This document shows positions 41,725-49,205 of a DNA stretch of 64,000 bases, one piece after another (positions within the stretch are counted from its first letter, which is position 1; each line of letters opens with the position of its first letter). The stretch is from Nocardia testacea NBRC 100365 (lineage in GTDB: Bacteria; Actinomycetota; Actinomycetes; Mycobacteriales; Mycobacteriaceae), in contig NZ_BAGJ01000168.1 in the NCBI RefSeq assembly GCF_000308775.1, positions 1 through 64,000 on the forward strand, written 5' to 3'. The translations under genes and the position numbers were made by a program. The notes beneath the pieces were generated by a model, which was given only the letters and a program-made list of their open reading frames with translations, was not told the DNA's origin and ran no database searches.

Positions 41725-42810
41725 TCAGGCCCGCCACCGGCCGGTGGACAGGAACTCCTCCAGTACGGCGGTCGGCCCGGTCAGGTCCCAGCCCTGGCCC
41801 GCGACCCATTCGTCGCTGTAATAGGTGCCCGCGTAGCGTTCACCGCCGTCGCACAACAGAGTGACCACGCTGCCGCTGCGCCCGGCCGCCAGCATCTGGG
41901 CGATCAGCGCGCACGCGCCCCAGAAGTTGGTTCCCGTGGAGCCGCCCACCTTCCGGCCGAGGCCCCGGCTCGCGAACCGGGCCGCGGCGATCGAGGCGGC
42001 GTCGGGGACGTGGATCATCCGGTCCACCACCTCCGGGACGAACGAGGGTTCCATCCGGGGCCGCCCGATCCCCTCGATCCGCGACGGCATACCGGTCGTG
42101 TAGTCGCGCAGCCCGGTTTCGTAGGCGCCGTAGAAGGCGGAGTTGTCCGGATCCACCACGGCCAGCCGGGTGGGATGGCGGCGGTACCGCAGGTACCGCC
42201 CGATGGTCGCGCTGGTACCACCGGTACCGGCGCCGACCACGATCCACTCCGGCACCGGATGGGTTTCCAGGCGAAGCTGGTCGAAGATGGACTCGGCGAT
42301 ATTGTTGTTCCCCCGCCAGTCCGTGGCGCGTTCGGCGTTGGTGAACTGGTCCAGGTAGTGCCCGCCGCATTCGGCGGCCAGCCGGGCCGCCTCGGTGTAC
42401 ATATCGGGCGGGCGCCGGACGTAGTGGCACCGCCCGCCCTGGGCTTCGATGAGCGCGATCTTCTGCGGCGAGGTGTTGGCCGGAACCACCGCCACGAATT
42501 CCAGGCCGAGCAGCTGGGCGAAATACGCCTCGCTCACCGCGGTCGAGCCGGAGGATGCCTCGACGATCGTGGTCCCCTCGGTGATCCAGCCGTTGCACAG
42601 GGCGTAGAGGAACAGGGACCGGGCCAGCCGGTGTTTCAGGCTGCCGGTGATATGGGTGGATTCGTCCTTGAGGTAGAGCTGCACCTTCCAGTCGGCGGGC
42701 AGCGGGTACCGCAGCAGATGGGTGTCGGCGCTGCGCTGGGCGTCGGCATCGATGAGCCGGACCGCCTCGTCGGCCCAGTCGCGCGGGTTGCCGCGCGCGC
42801 AGGACTTCAC
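41725..42810 (-). CDS. cds1: PLP-dependent cysteine synthase/desulfhydrase family protein (Cds1-like)
   Basis: The 361-residue protein is a fold-type II PLP enzyme related to mycobacterial Cds1, which cleaves cysteine to pyruvate, ammonia and sulfide. It shows the PLP-lysine region KDESTHITGSLKHRLARSLF, the substrate loop IVEASSGSTAVSEAYFAQLL, the phosphate-binding VGAGTGGTSATIGRYLRYR, and the C-terminal GSTGTNFWGACALIAQML with VTLLCDGGERYAGTYY. The GTG start at 42810 overlaps the preceding stop codon (GTGA), giving translational coupling to the DUF4229 gene. Cysteine synthase activity is the alternative. Confidence 0.9.
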   Translation of the reverse strand: MKSCARGNPRDWADEAVRLIDADAQRSADTHLLRYPLPADWKVQLYLKDESTHITGSLKHRLARSLFLYALCNGWITEGTTIVEASSGSTAVSEAYFAQLLGLEFVAVVPANTSPQKIALIEAQGGRCHYVRRPPDMYTEAARLAAECGGHYLDQFTNAERATDWRGNNNIAESIFDQLRLETHPVPEWIVVGAGTGGTSATIGRYLRYRRHPTRLAVVDPDNSAFYGAYETGLRDYTTGMPSRIEGIGRPRMEPSFVPEVVDRMIHVPDAASIAAARFASRGLGRKVGGSTGTNFWGACALIAQMLAAGRSGSVVTLLCDGGERYAGTYYSDEWVAGQGWDLTGPTAVLEEFLSTGRWRA

Positions 42811-43250
42811 GCCGGGCCGCCGGAGCTGCCCTTTTCCCCCCGCTCCGGATCCGTTTCCGGCGTGCTCTCCGCCGTGTTTCCGGACCCTTCGGCGGCGGGC
42901 TTCTCCGGCGCCGCTGTTCCGGTCTCCCCGCGCAGCCGTGCCCGCAGCTGTGCCTTGTCCCGGCGGCGGCGTTCGTCCACCGACGCGATATCGGAGTTCA
43001 CCGCGGCGCGCAGGCCCTTGAACAGGGTGAGCGAGAGCGGCATCGCGATGACGATCGCGAAGAGAATGGCGACGACCAGCGGAATCTGCACGCCGATCAC
43101 CGCGGTCACGGCCATGATCACGGCGGTGAGCAGCACGACCAGCGCCAGCCGGGCCAGGGTGTAGAGCGCCAGATTGCGTGCCAGCCGACGGCCCGGCGAC
43201 GTACCGGGCCGGGGGGCGTTCGGTTCCTCGGATAGGTTCGCGTCACTCAC
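42807..43250 (-). CDS. DUF4229 family membrane protein
   Basis: From GTG 43250 the protein is 147 residues. A short hydrophilic start (VSDANLSEEPNAPRPG) leads to two transmembrane helices (about 24-42 and 48-68) in the pattern ARNLALYTLARLALVVLLTA. The basic and then Glu/Pro-rich C-terminal tail is probably cytoplasmic and disordered. TACGCT six bases before this GTG gives a leaderless start and makes the longer upstream frame (to 43343) unlikely. It is coupled to the cds1-like gene. Function is unknown. Confidence 0.8.
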   Translation of the reverse strand: MSDANLSEEPNAPRPGTSPGRRLARNLALYTLARLALVVLLTAVIMAVTAVIGVQIPLVVAILFAIVIAMPLSLTLFKGLRAAVNSDIASVDERRRRDKAQLRARLRGETGTAAPEKPAAEGSGNTAESTPETDPERGEKGSSGGPA

Positions 43251-43409
43251 CTGACCAGCGTAAGCGACGTACCGAACGCCCCTGTATCGCGTATCCGTTT
43301 TGTCCATTACCTCCGCTTTACCAACAGTAGGTGGTTCGAACACCCGGGGGTCGCGGTGCCACTATGTCGGAATCCGATGAGAGAACGTGACGAAACAGAA
43401 AGGTTTGCC

Positions 43410-43625
43410 ATGACCGCGATCGCCATGGGGGCGCAGGAGAACCTGTTGACCCCGGGCCAGGTTGCCGCCCTGTTCCACGTAGACCCCAAGACCGTCACCC
43501 GCTGGGCGCATGCGGGACGGCTCGGCTCGCTGCGCACCCCGGGTGGCCATCGCCGGTTCCGCGAAACGGAGGTGATGCGGTTGCTCGAATCGCTCACCAC
43601 CGAGGCGACCGTACGCGGCAGCTGA
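43410..43625 (+). CDS. BldC-type MerR-like DNA-binding protein
   Basis: The 71-residue protein starts at ATG 43410 (MTAIAMGAQENLLTPGQVAA) with AGAAAGG upstream. It consists of a winged helix-turn-helix of the MerR/excisionase class with LFHVDPKTVTRWAHAGRLGS and TPGGHRRFRETEVMRLLESL. This is the BldC developmental-regulator type, which binds as head-to-tail oligomers and has no effector domain. In mycobacteria the BldC-like gene sits next to the bS22 gene; here they are 20 kb apart. The 276 bases after it contain nothing I can assign. Confidence 0.88.
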   Translation: MTAIAMGAQENLLTPGQVAALFHVDPKTVTRWAHAGRLGSLRTPGGHRRFRETEVMRLLESLTTEATVRGS

Positions 43626-43904
43626 GCCGCATCCGCACCGACGGCGTCACCGGCAGGAGCTCGGCCGCTCACAGCACGCGGCTGAGCTCGACCGGCCCGG
43701 GCGGACCACCCGGCGGGTCCGGCGCGCCGCCCATCCACTGTGCGCGCCGGCGACCACGGGTAGGCAATCAGTGCGCGCCGCCGCGAAGGCAGAGGTATCC
43801 CAAGAGCTCACGGCCGGAGGTGGCGTAGGTACGCCTGCTCCCCGTCCGCACTTACCCCGTAGCGGCTCGTGGAGTTAACCTCGTTGGAGGAGGTGAGCCA
43901 CGTG

Positions 43905-44102
43905 ATGTACCTGTTGGCACTCATCGCGATCGTGGCGATCGTGGTGCTGTGCTGGAAGGCATTCGGCCCCGGGCAGAGCACGCCCGCTCCGGGACCGACC
44001 AGAAAGCGTGTTCTCGGCCCGGATGACGATCCCGAATTCCTCTGGCGTATCTCTCGTCAGCAGAAACATCGGGACGGCGATCCGGGGCCCGCCGAACACT
44101 GA
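43905..44102 (+). CDS. Small single-span membrane protein
   Basis: The 65-residue protein has one N-terminal transmembrane helix (MYLLALIAIVAIVVLCWKAF) and a hydrophilic tail with DDDPEFLWRISRQQKHRDGD. GGAGGAGGTGA lies upstream. A GTG one codon earlier is also possible. I do not recognise a family. The tail pattern (acidic run then EFLW) may be a conserved docking segment, but that is speculation. Confidence 0.65.
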   Translation: MYLLALIAIVAIVVLCWKAFGPGQSTPAPGPTRKRVLGPDDDPEFLWRISRQQKHRDGDPGPAEH

Positions 44103-44158
44103 CCCGATGCCCCCGCCAACGCCTGCCGCGGGGATTTCCCGCGGTACGGAGGGCAGGT

Positions 44159-44383
44159 TCAATCGCTGGTGCTGTCCAGTTGGGGCAGCCCTTCGACGGC
44201 CCGTAATTTATCCGCCACCACGGCCAGGCGGTCGAGCGCCTCGGCCGGCAGCCCCACGGCGGTGCGGACCAGTCTGACCAGTGAGTCCGGTTCCAGACCG
44301 CAGATGAGCGCGTTGTTCGCGGCCACGGATGCGCAGCAATCGGCATCGCCGCTGTTATCCGAACTGAAATTCTCCGAATCCAC
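44159..44383 (-). CDS. Small hypothetical protein with paired cysteines
   Basis: The protein is 74 residues if started at GTG 44383, which has AGGAG seven bases upstream; the frame is open to 44443. It carries an adjacent Cys pair (GDADCCASVAANNALICGLE) and a helical C-terminal part EALDRLAVVADKLRAVEGLP. It converges with the small membrane-protein gene. No family is recognised, and the start and even the gene are moderately uncertain. Confidence 0.5.
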   Translation of the reverse strand: MDSENFSSDNSGDADCCASVAANNALICGLEPDSLVRLVRTAVGLPAEALDRLAVVADKLRAVEGLPQLDSTSD

Positions 44384-44550
44384 TGCCGCTCTCCTCATTG
44401 CTCGCCGCGCTATGGAGGGGAAATGACCGGTCACACCCGGCAAACAGCAAGCCGGGCCTTGTACAGTTCAGCAAATAACTCGCCCGAACAATAGCAACCG
44501 AGCATTGCGGCGGAGTAACGATCATTACGGCCCGAGAAAGAGCCGTCCGA

Positions 44551-45519
44551 TCAGGTCAGGCCGGAGTAGCTGTGTAGACCCGAAACGACCAGATTGATGA
44601 TGAAGAGGTTGAACAGCATCGCCACGAAGCCCGCCACATTGATCCACGCGGCTTTCGTGTCCCGCCAGCCCGAGGTGGCCCGCGCGTGCAAGTACGCGGC
44701 GTAGAGCACCCAGGCGATGAACGAGCAGGTCTCCTTCGGATCCCAGCCCCAGAACCGCCCCCAGGCCGCCTCGGCCCAGATCGCCCCGAGAATGACCCCG
44801 GCGCCGAAGAGCGGAAATCCGATGATGGTGGTGCGATAGGCCAGCCGGTCCAGCGTGCGGGCATCGGGCAGGCGACGCGCGATCGTGCCCAGGATATTCG
44901 AGGATTCGGCGCCCTCGGGCTGACGCAGCCGGTACAGGAACAGCAGGCTCGCCACACCCGACACCAGGAACACCCCACTGCCCAGACTCACGATCGTGAC
45001 GTGCAGCGGCAGCCAGAACGAGCGCAGCGCGGGCACCACCGGAGCGGCGTCGGTGTACAGCACCGTGCCCGCGAGGAACATCAGGATGAGCATCGGCACG
45101 AGCAGGAACACCCACATCGCCCGATACCGCGCGTCCCGCATGAACGCCAGGCCGACGACTGCCGCGGCCGCGGTCGCCATCGATACGAACTCGTACATAT
45201 TGCCGAGGGGGAACCGCCCGGTGGAGAAACCGCGCAGCACGATAGAGCCCACGTGCAGGGCCACCGCCACGAACAGTACCGAGAAGGCGATATTGCCGAG
45301 CCGCTCGGACAGCGGCAGCGCCGGGGTCTCGACGATCCGGCCCGGGGTCTCGCTGCCCGCGGCGACACCACCGGCGGGCACCATCTCCCGCTCGCTCACC
45401 TGCCGGACCCGCGCCGAGGCGTACTGCACGATCAATAGCAGCAGCACCAGCGCGTACACGACGATCGACGTCTTGTAGGCGAGGTCGCTGTAGCCGGCGA
45501 GCGTATCGTCGATCGGCAT
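44551..45519 (-). CDS. ccsB: Cytochrome c biogenesis protein CcsB/CcsA-type (haem handling)
   Basis: This membrane protein, with ResB, delivers and attaches haem to apocytochromes c outside the membrane (System II). From ATG 45519, preceded by GGGAG, it is 322 residues with about eight transmembrane helices. The tryptophan-rich haem motif is WGRFWGWDPKETCSFIAWV. Probable haem-ligand His residues lie in VALHVGSIVLRG, LPLHVTIVSLGS and the C-terminal region. It follows resB after 90 bases containing a double hairpin and ends the tlpA-ccdA-resB-ccsB set. Confidence 0.95.
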   Translation of the reverse strand: MPIDDTLAGYSDLAYKTSIVVYALVLLLLIVQYASARVRQVSEREMVPAGGVAAGSETPGRIVETPALPLSERLGNIAFSVLFVAVALHVGSIVLRGFSTGRFPLGNMYEFVSMATAAAAVVGLAFMRDARYRAMWVFLLVPMLILMFLAGTVLYTDAAPVVPALRSFWLPLHVTIVSLGSGVFLVSGVASLLFLYRLRQPEGAESSNILGTIARRLPDARTLDRLAYRTTIIGFPLFGAGVILGAIWAEAAWGRFWGWDPKETCSFIAWVLYAAYLHARATSGWRDTKAAWINVAGFVAMLFNLFIINLVVSGLHSYSGLT

Positions 45520-45555
45520 CGTTACATCTCCCGTGTTCGTACCGCGGTGCTCGGT

Positions 45556-45590
45556 GGGCAGCGCGGCTGCCCGTGCGTGGTCGCCCACGC
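45556..45590 (-). repeat. Double hairpin in the resB-ccsB spacer
   Basis: Two adjacent perfect hairpins, GGGCAGC/GCTGCCC (3-nt loop, 45556-45572) and GCGTGG/CCACGC (4-nt loop, 45575-45590), occupy the only long gap in an otherwise tightly packed operon. They may tune mRNA stability or translation. Part of the sequence (GTGCGTGGTC) resembles the dispersed hairpin repeat, weakly. Confidence 0.6.
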
Positions 45591-45609
45591 GGATGCTCTG
45601 GGGCGGCGA

Positions 45610-47229
45610 TCAGTCGCCGGACGCGTCCAGCAGACGGTGCCGCAGGCGATCGAACTCCCCGCCCCAGCCGGCCTGATCGGTACGGGCCAGTCCGCCCATC
45701 TCTACTACGACGCGTCGTTGCTCCACGGTACCCTCCGGGGTCACCCGCAACCAGACCCGCCTCCGCGAAACCAGCAGTGATACCAGCAGCCCGCCCATCA
45801 TCACCAGCGCGCTGACCAGTACCCACTGCTGCGCCGGGTCGTGCGACACCTGGAGGTTCACGAACTCCTCGGCGCCGTCGAACCGCACCTCGGTGCCGCC
45901 CGGCAGCTTCGTGGTCTCGCCCGGCCGCAGATTCACCCGGGCCTCCTTGGTGAGCCGGCCCTGCGCCACCATCTCCTGATCGAGCGCGAAGATCGACTGC
46001 GGGCGGCCGGTGTCCAGACCGGTGTCGCCGCGATAGACATCCACCGCCACCGCCGGATCGGTCATCTCCGGGTACACCGAGGTGAGCAGGGACCCGTGGA
46101 AACTGGCGGTCGGCGCGAACAGTCCCTCGATCGCGATCTGGTTCTGCCGCCGCTCGGCTTCGGTGGCGAACATCCCACCCGGCGGATCGATGCGCAGCAC
46201 CCCGCTGGACAGGAAGGTCTGCATATCGTTGGGCTGCCACTGCACGGTCTCGGTGCGTTTCTCACCGTTCGGGAAGGTGACGGTGAACGTCGGCGCGTAA
46301 CCGTGTCCTTGCAGGTAGACCCGGTCGCCGCCGACCCGCAGCGGATGGTTCACCCGGAGGGTCGTATCCCGCCAGGTGCCGGCGGCCAGATCCGCGCCCT
46401 CCTGATACGAGATATCGGAGGTGAACATCTCGGCCTGACCGTTGTCGAGATAGTCGGCCCGGAAATTCTTCACCTTCACGCACATCGGGGTCATCCCGGT
46501 GCCGTCGTTCACGTTCCCGGCCCGGAACGAGTCGAAGACCGCAGGTGAGGTCGTACAGAAACCGGGGCCGTTGTTCGCGACGACGATCACATTGCCCTCG
46601 TACCCGAACAGCTTGCCGACCGCGATGGCCACCAGCAGACCCACCAGCGCCAGGTGGAACACGAGATTGCCCAGCTCGCGGGTGTAACCCTTCTCCGCGG
46701 AGAGCGTCACCTCGCCCTCGCGCTCCCCCGGCCGGACCGCGATACGCCAACCGCGCAGCCGTGTCCGCGCACGCTCGGCGATCTCGTCCACGCTGCCGTC
46801 GAGCACGACCCGGTGGTGGTGCGGCAGCCGGGCCAGATTGCGCGGCACCCGCACCGGCGGGGTCCGCAGGGCCCGATAGTGGTCCACCGTGCGGGGCAGG
46901 ATGCAGCCCACGAGGGAGATGAACAGCAGCACATAGACCGCGGTGAACCAGAAGCTGGAGAACACGTCGAACAGCTCGAACCGGTCCATCCACTCACCGA
47001 GCACCGGCCGGTCGGCGATATAGGTCGCGACCTTCTGTTCGTTCAGGCTGCGTTGCGGTAGCAGGGCGCCGGGAATCGCGGCCAATGCCAGCAGGAACAG
47101 CAGCACCAAGGCGGTCCGCATACTGGTGAGCCCGCGCCAGGCGTTGCGCACCAGCGCGCGGGCGCGGCCCAGCGGGGACTGCCGGGGCGGTAGGGCCGGG
47201 GGTGCCTCGGGATGCGTCGTCACGGTCAT
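45610..47229 (-). CDS. resB: Cytochrome c biogenesis protein ResB (Ccs1)
   Basis: ResB partners CcsB in the cytochrome c synthetase. The 539-residue protein has three N-terminal transmembrane helices (about 38-57, 92-112 and 187-205), a large extracytoplasmic domain and a final helix (about 470-490). The family motifs GALLPQRSLNEQKVATYIAD and EKGYTRELGNLVFHLALVGL are present. The start overlaps the ccdA stop codon by 4 bases (ATGA). Confidence 0.95.
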   Translation of the reverse strand: MTVTTHPEAPPALPPRQSPLGRARALVRNAWRGLTSMRTALVLLFLLALAAIPGALLPQRSLNEQKVATYIADRPVLGEWMDRFELFDVFSSFWFTAVYVLLFISLVGCILPRTVDHYRALRTPPVRVPRNLARLPHHHRVVLDGSVDEIAERARTRLRGWRIAVRPGEREGEVTLSAEKGYTRELGNLVFHLALVGLLVAIAVGKLFGYEGNVIVVANNGPGFCTTSPAVFDSFRAGNVNDGTGMTPMCVKVKNFRADYLDNGQAEMFTSDISYQEGADLAAGTWRDTTLRVNHPLRVGGDRVYLQGHGYAPTFTVTFPNGEKRTETVQWQPNDMQTFLSSGVLRIDPPGGMFATEAERRQNQIAIEGLFAPTASFHGSLLTSVYPEMTDPAVAVDVYRGDTGLDTGRPQSIFALDQEMVAQGRLTKEARVNLRPGETTKLPGGTEVRFDGAEEFVNLQVSHDPAQQWVLVSALVMMGGLLVSLLVSRRRVWLRVTPEGTVEQRRVVVEMGGLARTDQAGWGGEFDRLRHRLLDASGD

Positions 47230-48110
47230 ATCGGCAACGTCACCTCGGCGACGAAGCCGTCACGGACCCAGCCGACGAACTGGTCCCAGGCTCCGGTGAC
47301 CAATGCCGCGCCCACCGCGACCAGCAGAATTCCGCCGACGATCTGGATCCGGCGGGAATTGCGCCGCAGCCAACCCACACCGCGCAGCGCGCTCGCCGAC
47401 CCGAACGCCAGGATCACGAACGGCAGGCCGAGTCCCAGGCAGTAGGCGACGATGAGGGCAACGCCGCGCACCGCTGTGGTGCCCTCGGTACCGGCGGCCA
47501 CCGCCATCACACCCGACAGTGTCGGTCCCAGGCAGGGCGTCCAGCCGAGCGCGAACACGGCGCCGAGCAGCGGGGCCCCGGCGATCCCGGCGAGCCGCCG
47601 GGGTTCCATCCGGGTATCACGCTGCAGCGCCGGGATCAGGCCCAGGAACGCCAGGCCCATCACGATGGTGACCACGCCGCCCAGGCGCTGCAGTAGCTCC
47701 CGGTTGACGTTCAGAGTTTGGATGAGACCGAAAACGGTAGCGGTGGCCAGCACGAACACCACCGTGAAACCGGCCACGAACAGTCCCGCCGCACCCGCGA
47801 CCCGCAGCCGCCCCGACTCGGGGGCCGACGCGGTAGCCGAGTCGGCGGGGGTTTCGGTGAGCACCGCCGTGGCGGTACCACCGGCGGGCGGCGCGTTCCG
47901 ATGGCTCCGGGCCTGGTCCACGGTCGCCGGCGGCGCCTGCGCACCGACCAGGCCGGCCAGGTAGGACAGATACCCCGGTACCAGCGGCACCACGCACGGC
48001 GAAGCGAACGACACCAGACCGGCCAGCAGGCAGGCGCCGAGGGCGAGCAGCAACGGCCCGGTGGCCGCTGTCTGCTGAAACGATTCCCCCACTCCTGCCA
48101 ACACCGTCAA
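47226..48110 (-). CDS. ccdA: Thiol-disulfide transporter CcdA
   Basis: CcdA passes reducing equivalents from cytoplasmic thioredoxin across the membrane to keep apocytochrome cysteines reduced. The 294-residue protein has six transmembrane helices and the two reactive cysteines in VSFASPCVVPLVPGYLSYLA and ALGWTPCLGPTLSGV. A long hydrophilic loop (about 58-100) separates the first two helices. I chose TTG 48110, whose TTGA overlaps the stop codon of the small upstream ORF; a GTG two codons on is an alternative. Confidence 0.94.
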   Translation of the reverse strand: MTVLAGVGESFQQTAATGPLLLALGACLLAGLVSFASPCVVPLVPGYLSYLAGLVGAQAPPATVDQARSHRNAPPAGGTATAVLTETPADSATASAPESGRLRVAGAAGLFVAGFTVVFVLATATVFGLIQTLNVNRELLQRLGGVVTIVMGLAFLGLIPALQRDTRMEPRRLAGIAGAPLLGAVFALGWTPCLGPTLSGVMAVAAGTEGTTAVRGVALIVAYCLGLGLPFVILAFGSASALRGVGWLRRNSRRIQIVGGILLVAVGAALVTGAWDQFVGWVRDGFVAEVTLPI

Positions 48111-48361
48111 CGCGAACTACGCTCCGAATCGCCCTCGGAGTTGTTCACGCGCCGCTCGTCACCGCGGCCGCCCGGCGCGGTCGAACCCCGGCCACCCGAC
48201 GGGCGCGAACTCGACACCCGCCGGTCGCTGCCGGGCTGCTGGGCCGCGGGCTGTAGCTCCCACGAGCCGAGCGAGGACTTGACCAGTACTTCGGCCCGGA
48301 CTCCGCGCGGTGGCCGGGTGGCCCCGTAGCGGCGTACGCCTCGGGATCGAAGACTTCTCAT
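48107..48361 (-). CDS. Small basic ORF nested between tlpA and ccdA
   Basis: This 84-codon frame starts with an ATG inside the tlpA stop (ATGA) and ends with a TGA inside the ccdA start (TTGA), so it fits the 4-nt-overlap chain of the operon exactly at both ends. The product is basic and low in complexity (MRSLRSRGVRRYGATRPPRG; a tail rich in R, S, G and E) with no membrane segment or known motif. Either it is a real small protein or a translated spacer that carries ribosomes from tlpA to ccdA. Confidence 0.55.
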   Translation of the reverse strand: MRSLRSRGVRRYGATRPPRGVRAEVLVKSSLGSWELQPAAQQPGSDRRVSSSRPSGGRGSTAPGGRGDERRVNNSEGDSERSSR

Positions 48362-49200
48362 GATGCTCCCTCCGCGGCGATGCTCTGCACCACCGGTAAA
48401 AGATCTTCGGCGAGTAGGGCGCGCAGGAAAACCGCCGCCACCCGGTGGTCCCGATCCAATACCAGAGTTGTGGGAATGACACTGGTCGGGAAATTTCCAC
48501 CGAGCGCCAGCAGTGTGCGCATGGACGGGTCGTAGATCGACGGATAACCGACGTGGTTATCGATTACGAAATCTCGTGCTTTGTCCTGCTGGAAATCACG
48601 GACATTGATCCCGAGGAAAGCGACCCCGAGATCTTTGGTCTGTTCGTAGACCTGTTCGAGCGCAGGGGCTTCACCGCGGCAGGGCCCGCACCACTGCCCC
48701 CACAGATTGATGACGACGACCTGGCCCGGGAAATCCTCCACCGAGACGTTCTCCCCGGTATCGGACATCAGCTCCGGACCCGAGAGCTTGCCGATCGTGC
48801 CACGCGTGGCCGGCGGATCGTAGAAGATATCGGTCTGCCCGCCCGGCGAGACGAACTCGAAGGTGCCGCCGGTGGCCACCGCGTCGGTACCGGTCGAACA
48901 GGCCGACGCGGTCAAGCACAGCAGTGCGGCGAGCGCCGGCAGCAGCCGGGACCCGAATACCGCGAACCCGCTCCTCTTGCGCGCTGCCTTCGAGCGCCCT
49001 GCGTGGTCACGCTGCGCTACCGCCTCCGGACGCCGACCGTTCATGCGCTCTGCCTTCCGGCGCGTGAACGGGCGCCCTGCGTGGTCACGCTGCGCTACCG
49101 CCTCCGGACGCTGACCGTTCATGCGCTCTGCCTTCCGGCGCATGAACGGGCGCCCTGCGTGGTCACGCTGCGCTACCGCCTCCGGACGCTGACCGTTCAT
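48358..49200 (-). CDS. TlpA/ResA-like thioredoxin lipoprotein for cytochrome c maturation
   Basis: This membrane-anchored thioredoxin reduces the haem-binding cysteines of apocytochrome c. The redox motif is INLWGQWCGPCRGEAPALEQ (C171/C174 counted from the first ATG). The lipobox is LLCLTASAC followed by STGTD. The ATG at 49200 overlaps the preceding gene's stop codon (ATGA). However, three in-frame ATGs at 49200, 49122 and 49044 begin successive 26-residue repeats (MNGQRPEAVAQRDHAG), so a normal-length signal sequence results only from the third. GGAAGG precedes the second and third ATGs. Confidence 0.9.
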   Translation of the reverse strand: MNGQRPEAVAQRDHAGRPFMRRKAERMNGQRPEAVAQRDHAGRPFTRRKAERMNGRRPEAVAQRDHAGRSKAARKRSGFAVFGSRLLPALAALLCLTASACSTGTDAVATGGTFEFVSPGGQTDIFYDPPATRGTIGKLSGPELMSDTGENVSVEDFPGQVVVINLWGQWCGPCRGEAPALEQVYEQTKDLGVAFLGINVRDFQQDKARDFVIDNHVGYPSIYDPSMRTLLALGGNFPTSVIPTTLVLDRDHRVAAVFLRALLAEDLLPVVQSIAAEGAS

Positions 49201-49205
49201 GCGCC
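48981..49205. repeat. Dispersed hairpin repeat, copies 5-7: in-frame 78-bp tandem array at the tlpA start
   Basis: The core CTGCGTGGTCACGCTGCGCT recurs with starts at 48997, 49075 and 49153, an exact 78-bp (26-codon) period. Outer arms GGCGCATGAACGG (49137-49149) and CCGTTCATGCGCC (49193-49205) are perfectly complementary and contain the tlpA start codon and the gpm stop codon. Confidence 0.92.

Noticed and set aside
43626..43904. Possible small RNA or gene in the spacer after the BldC-type gene
   Set aside because: Only weak GC-rich hairpins and no start/stop pattern or promoter pair were seen.
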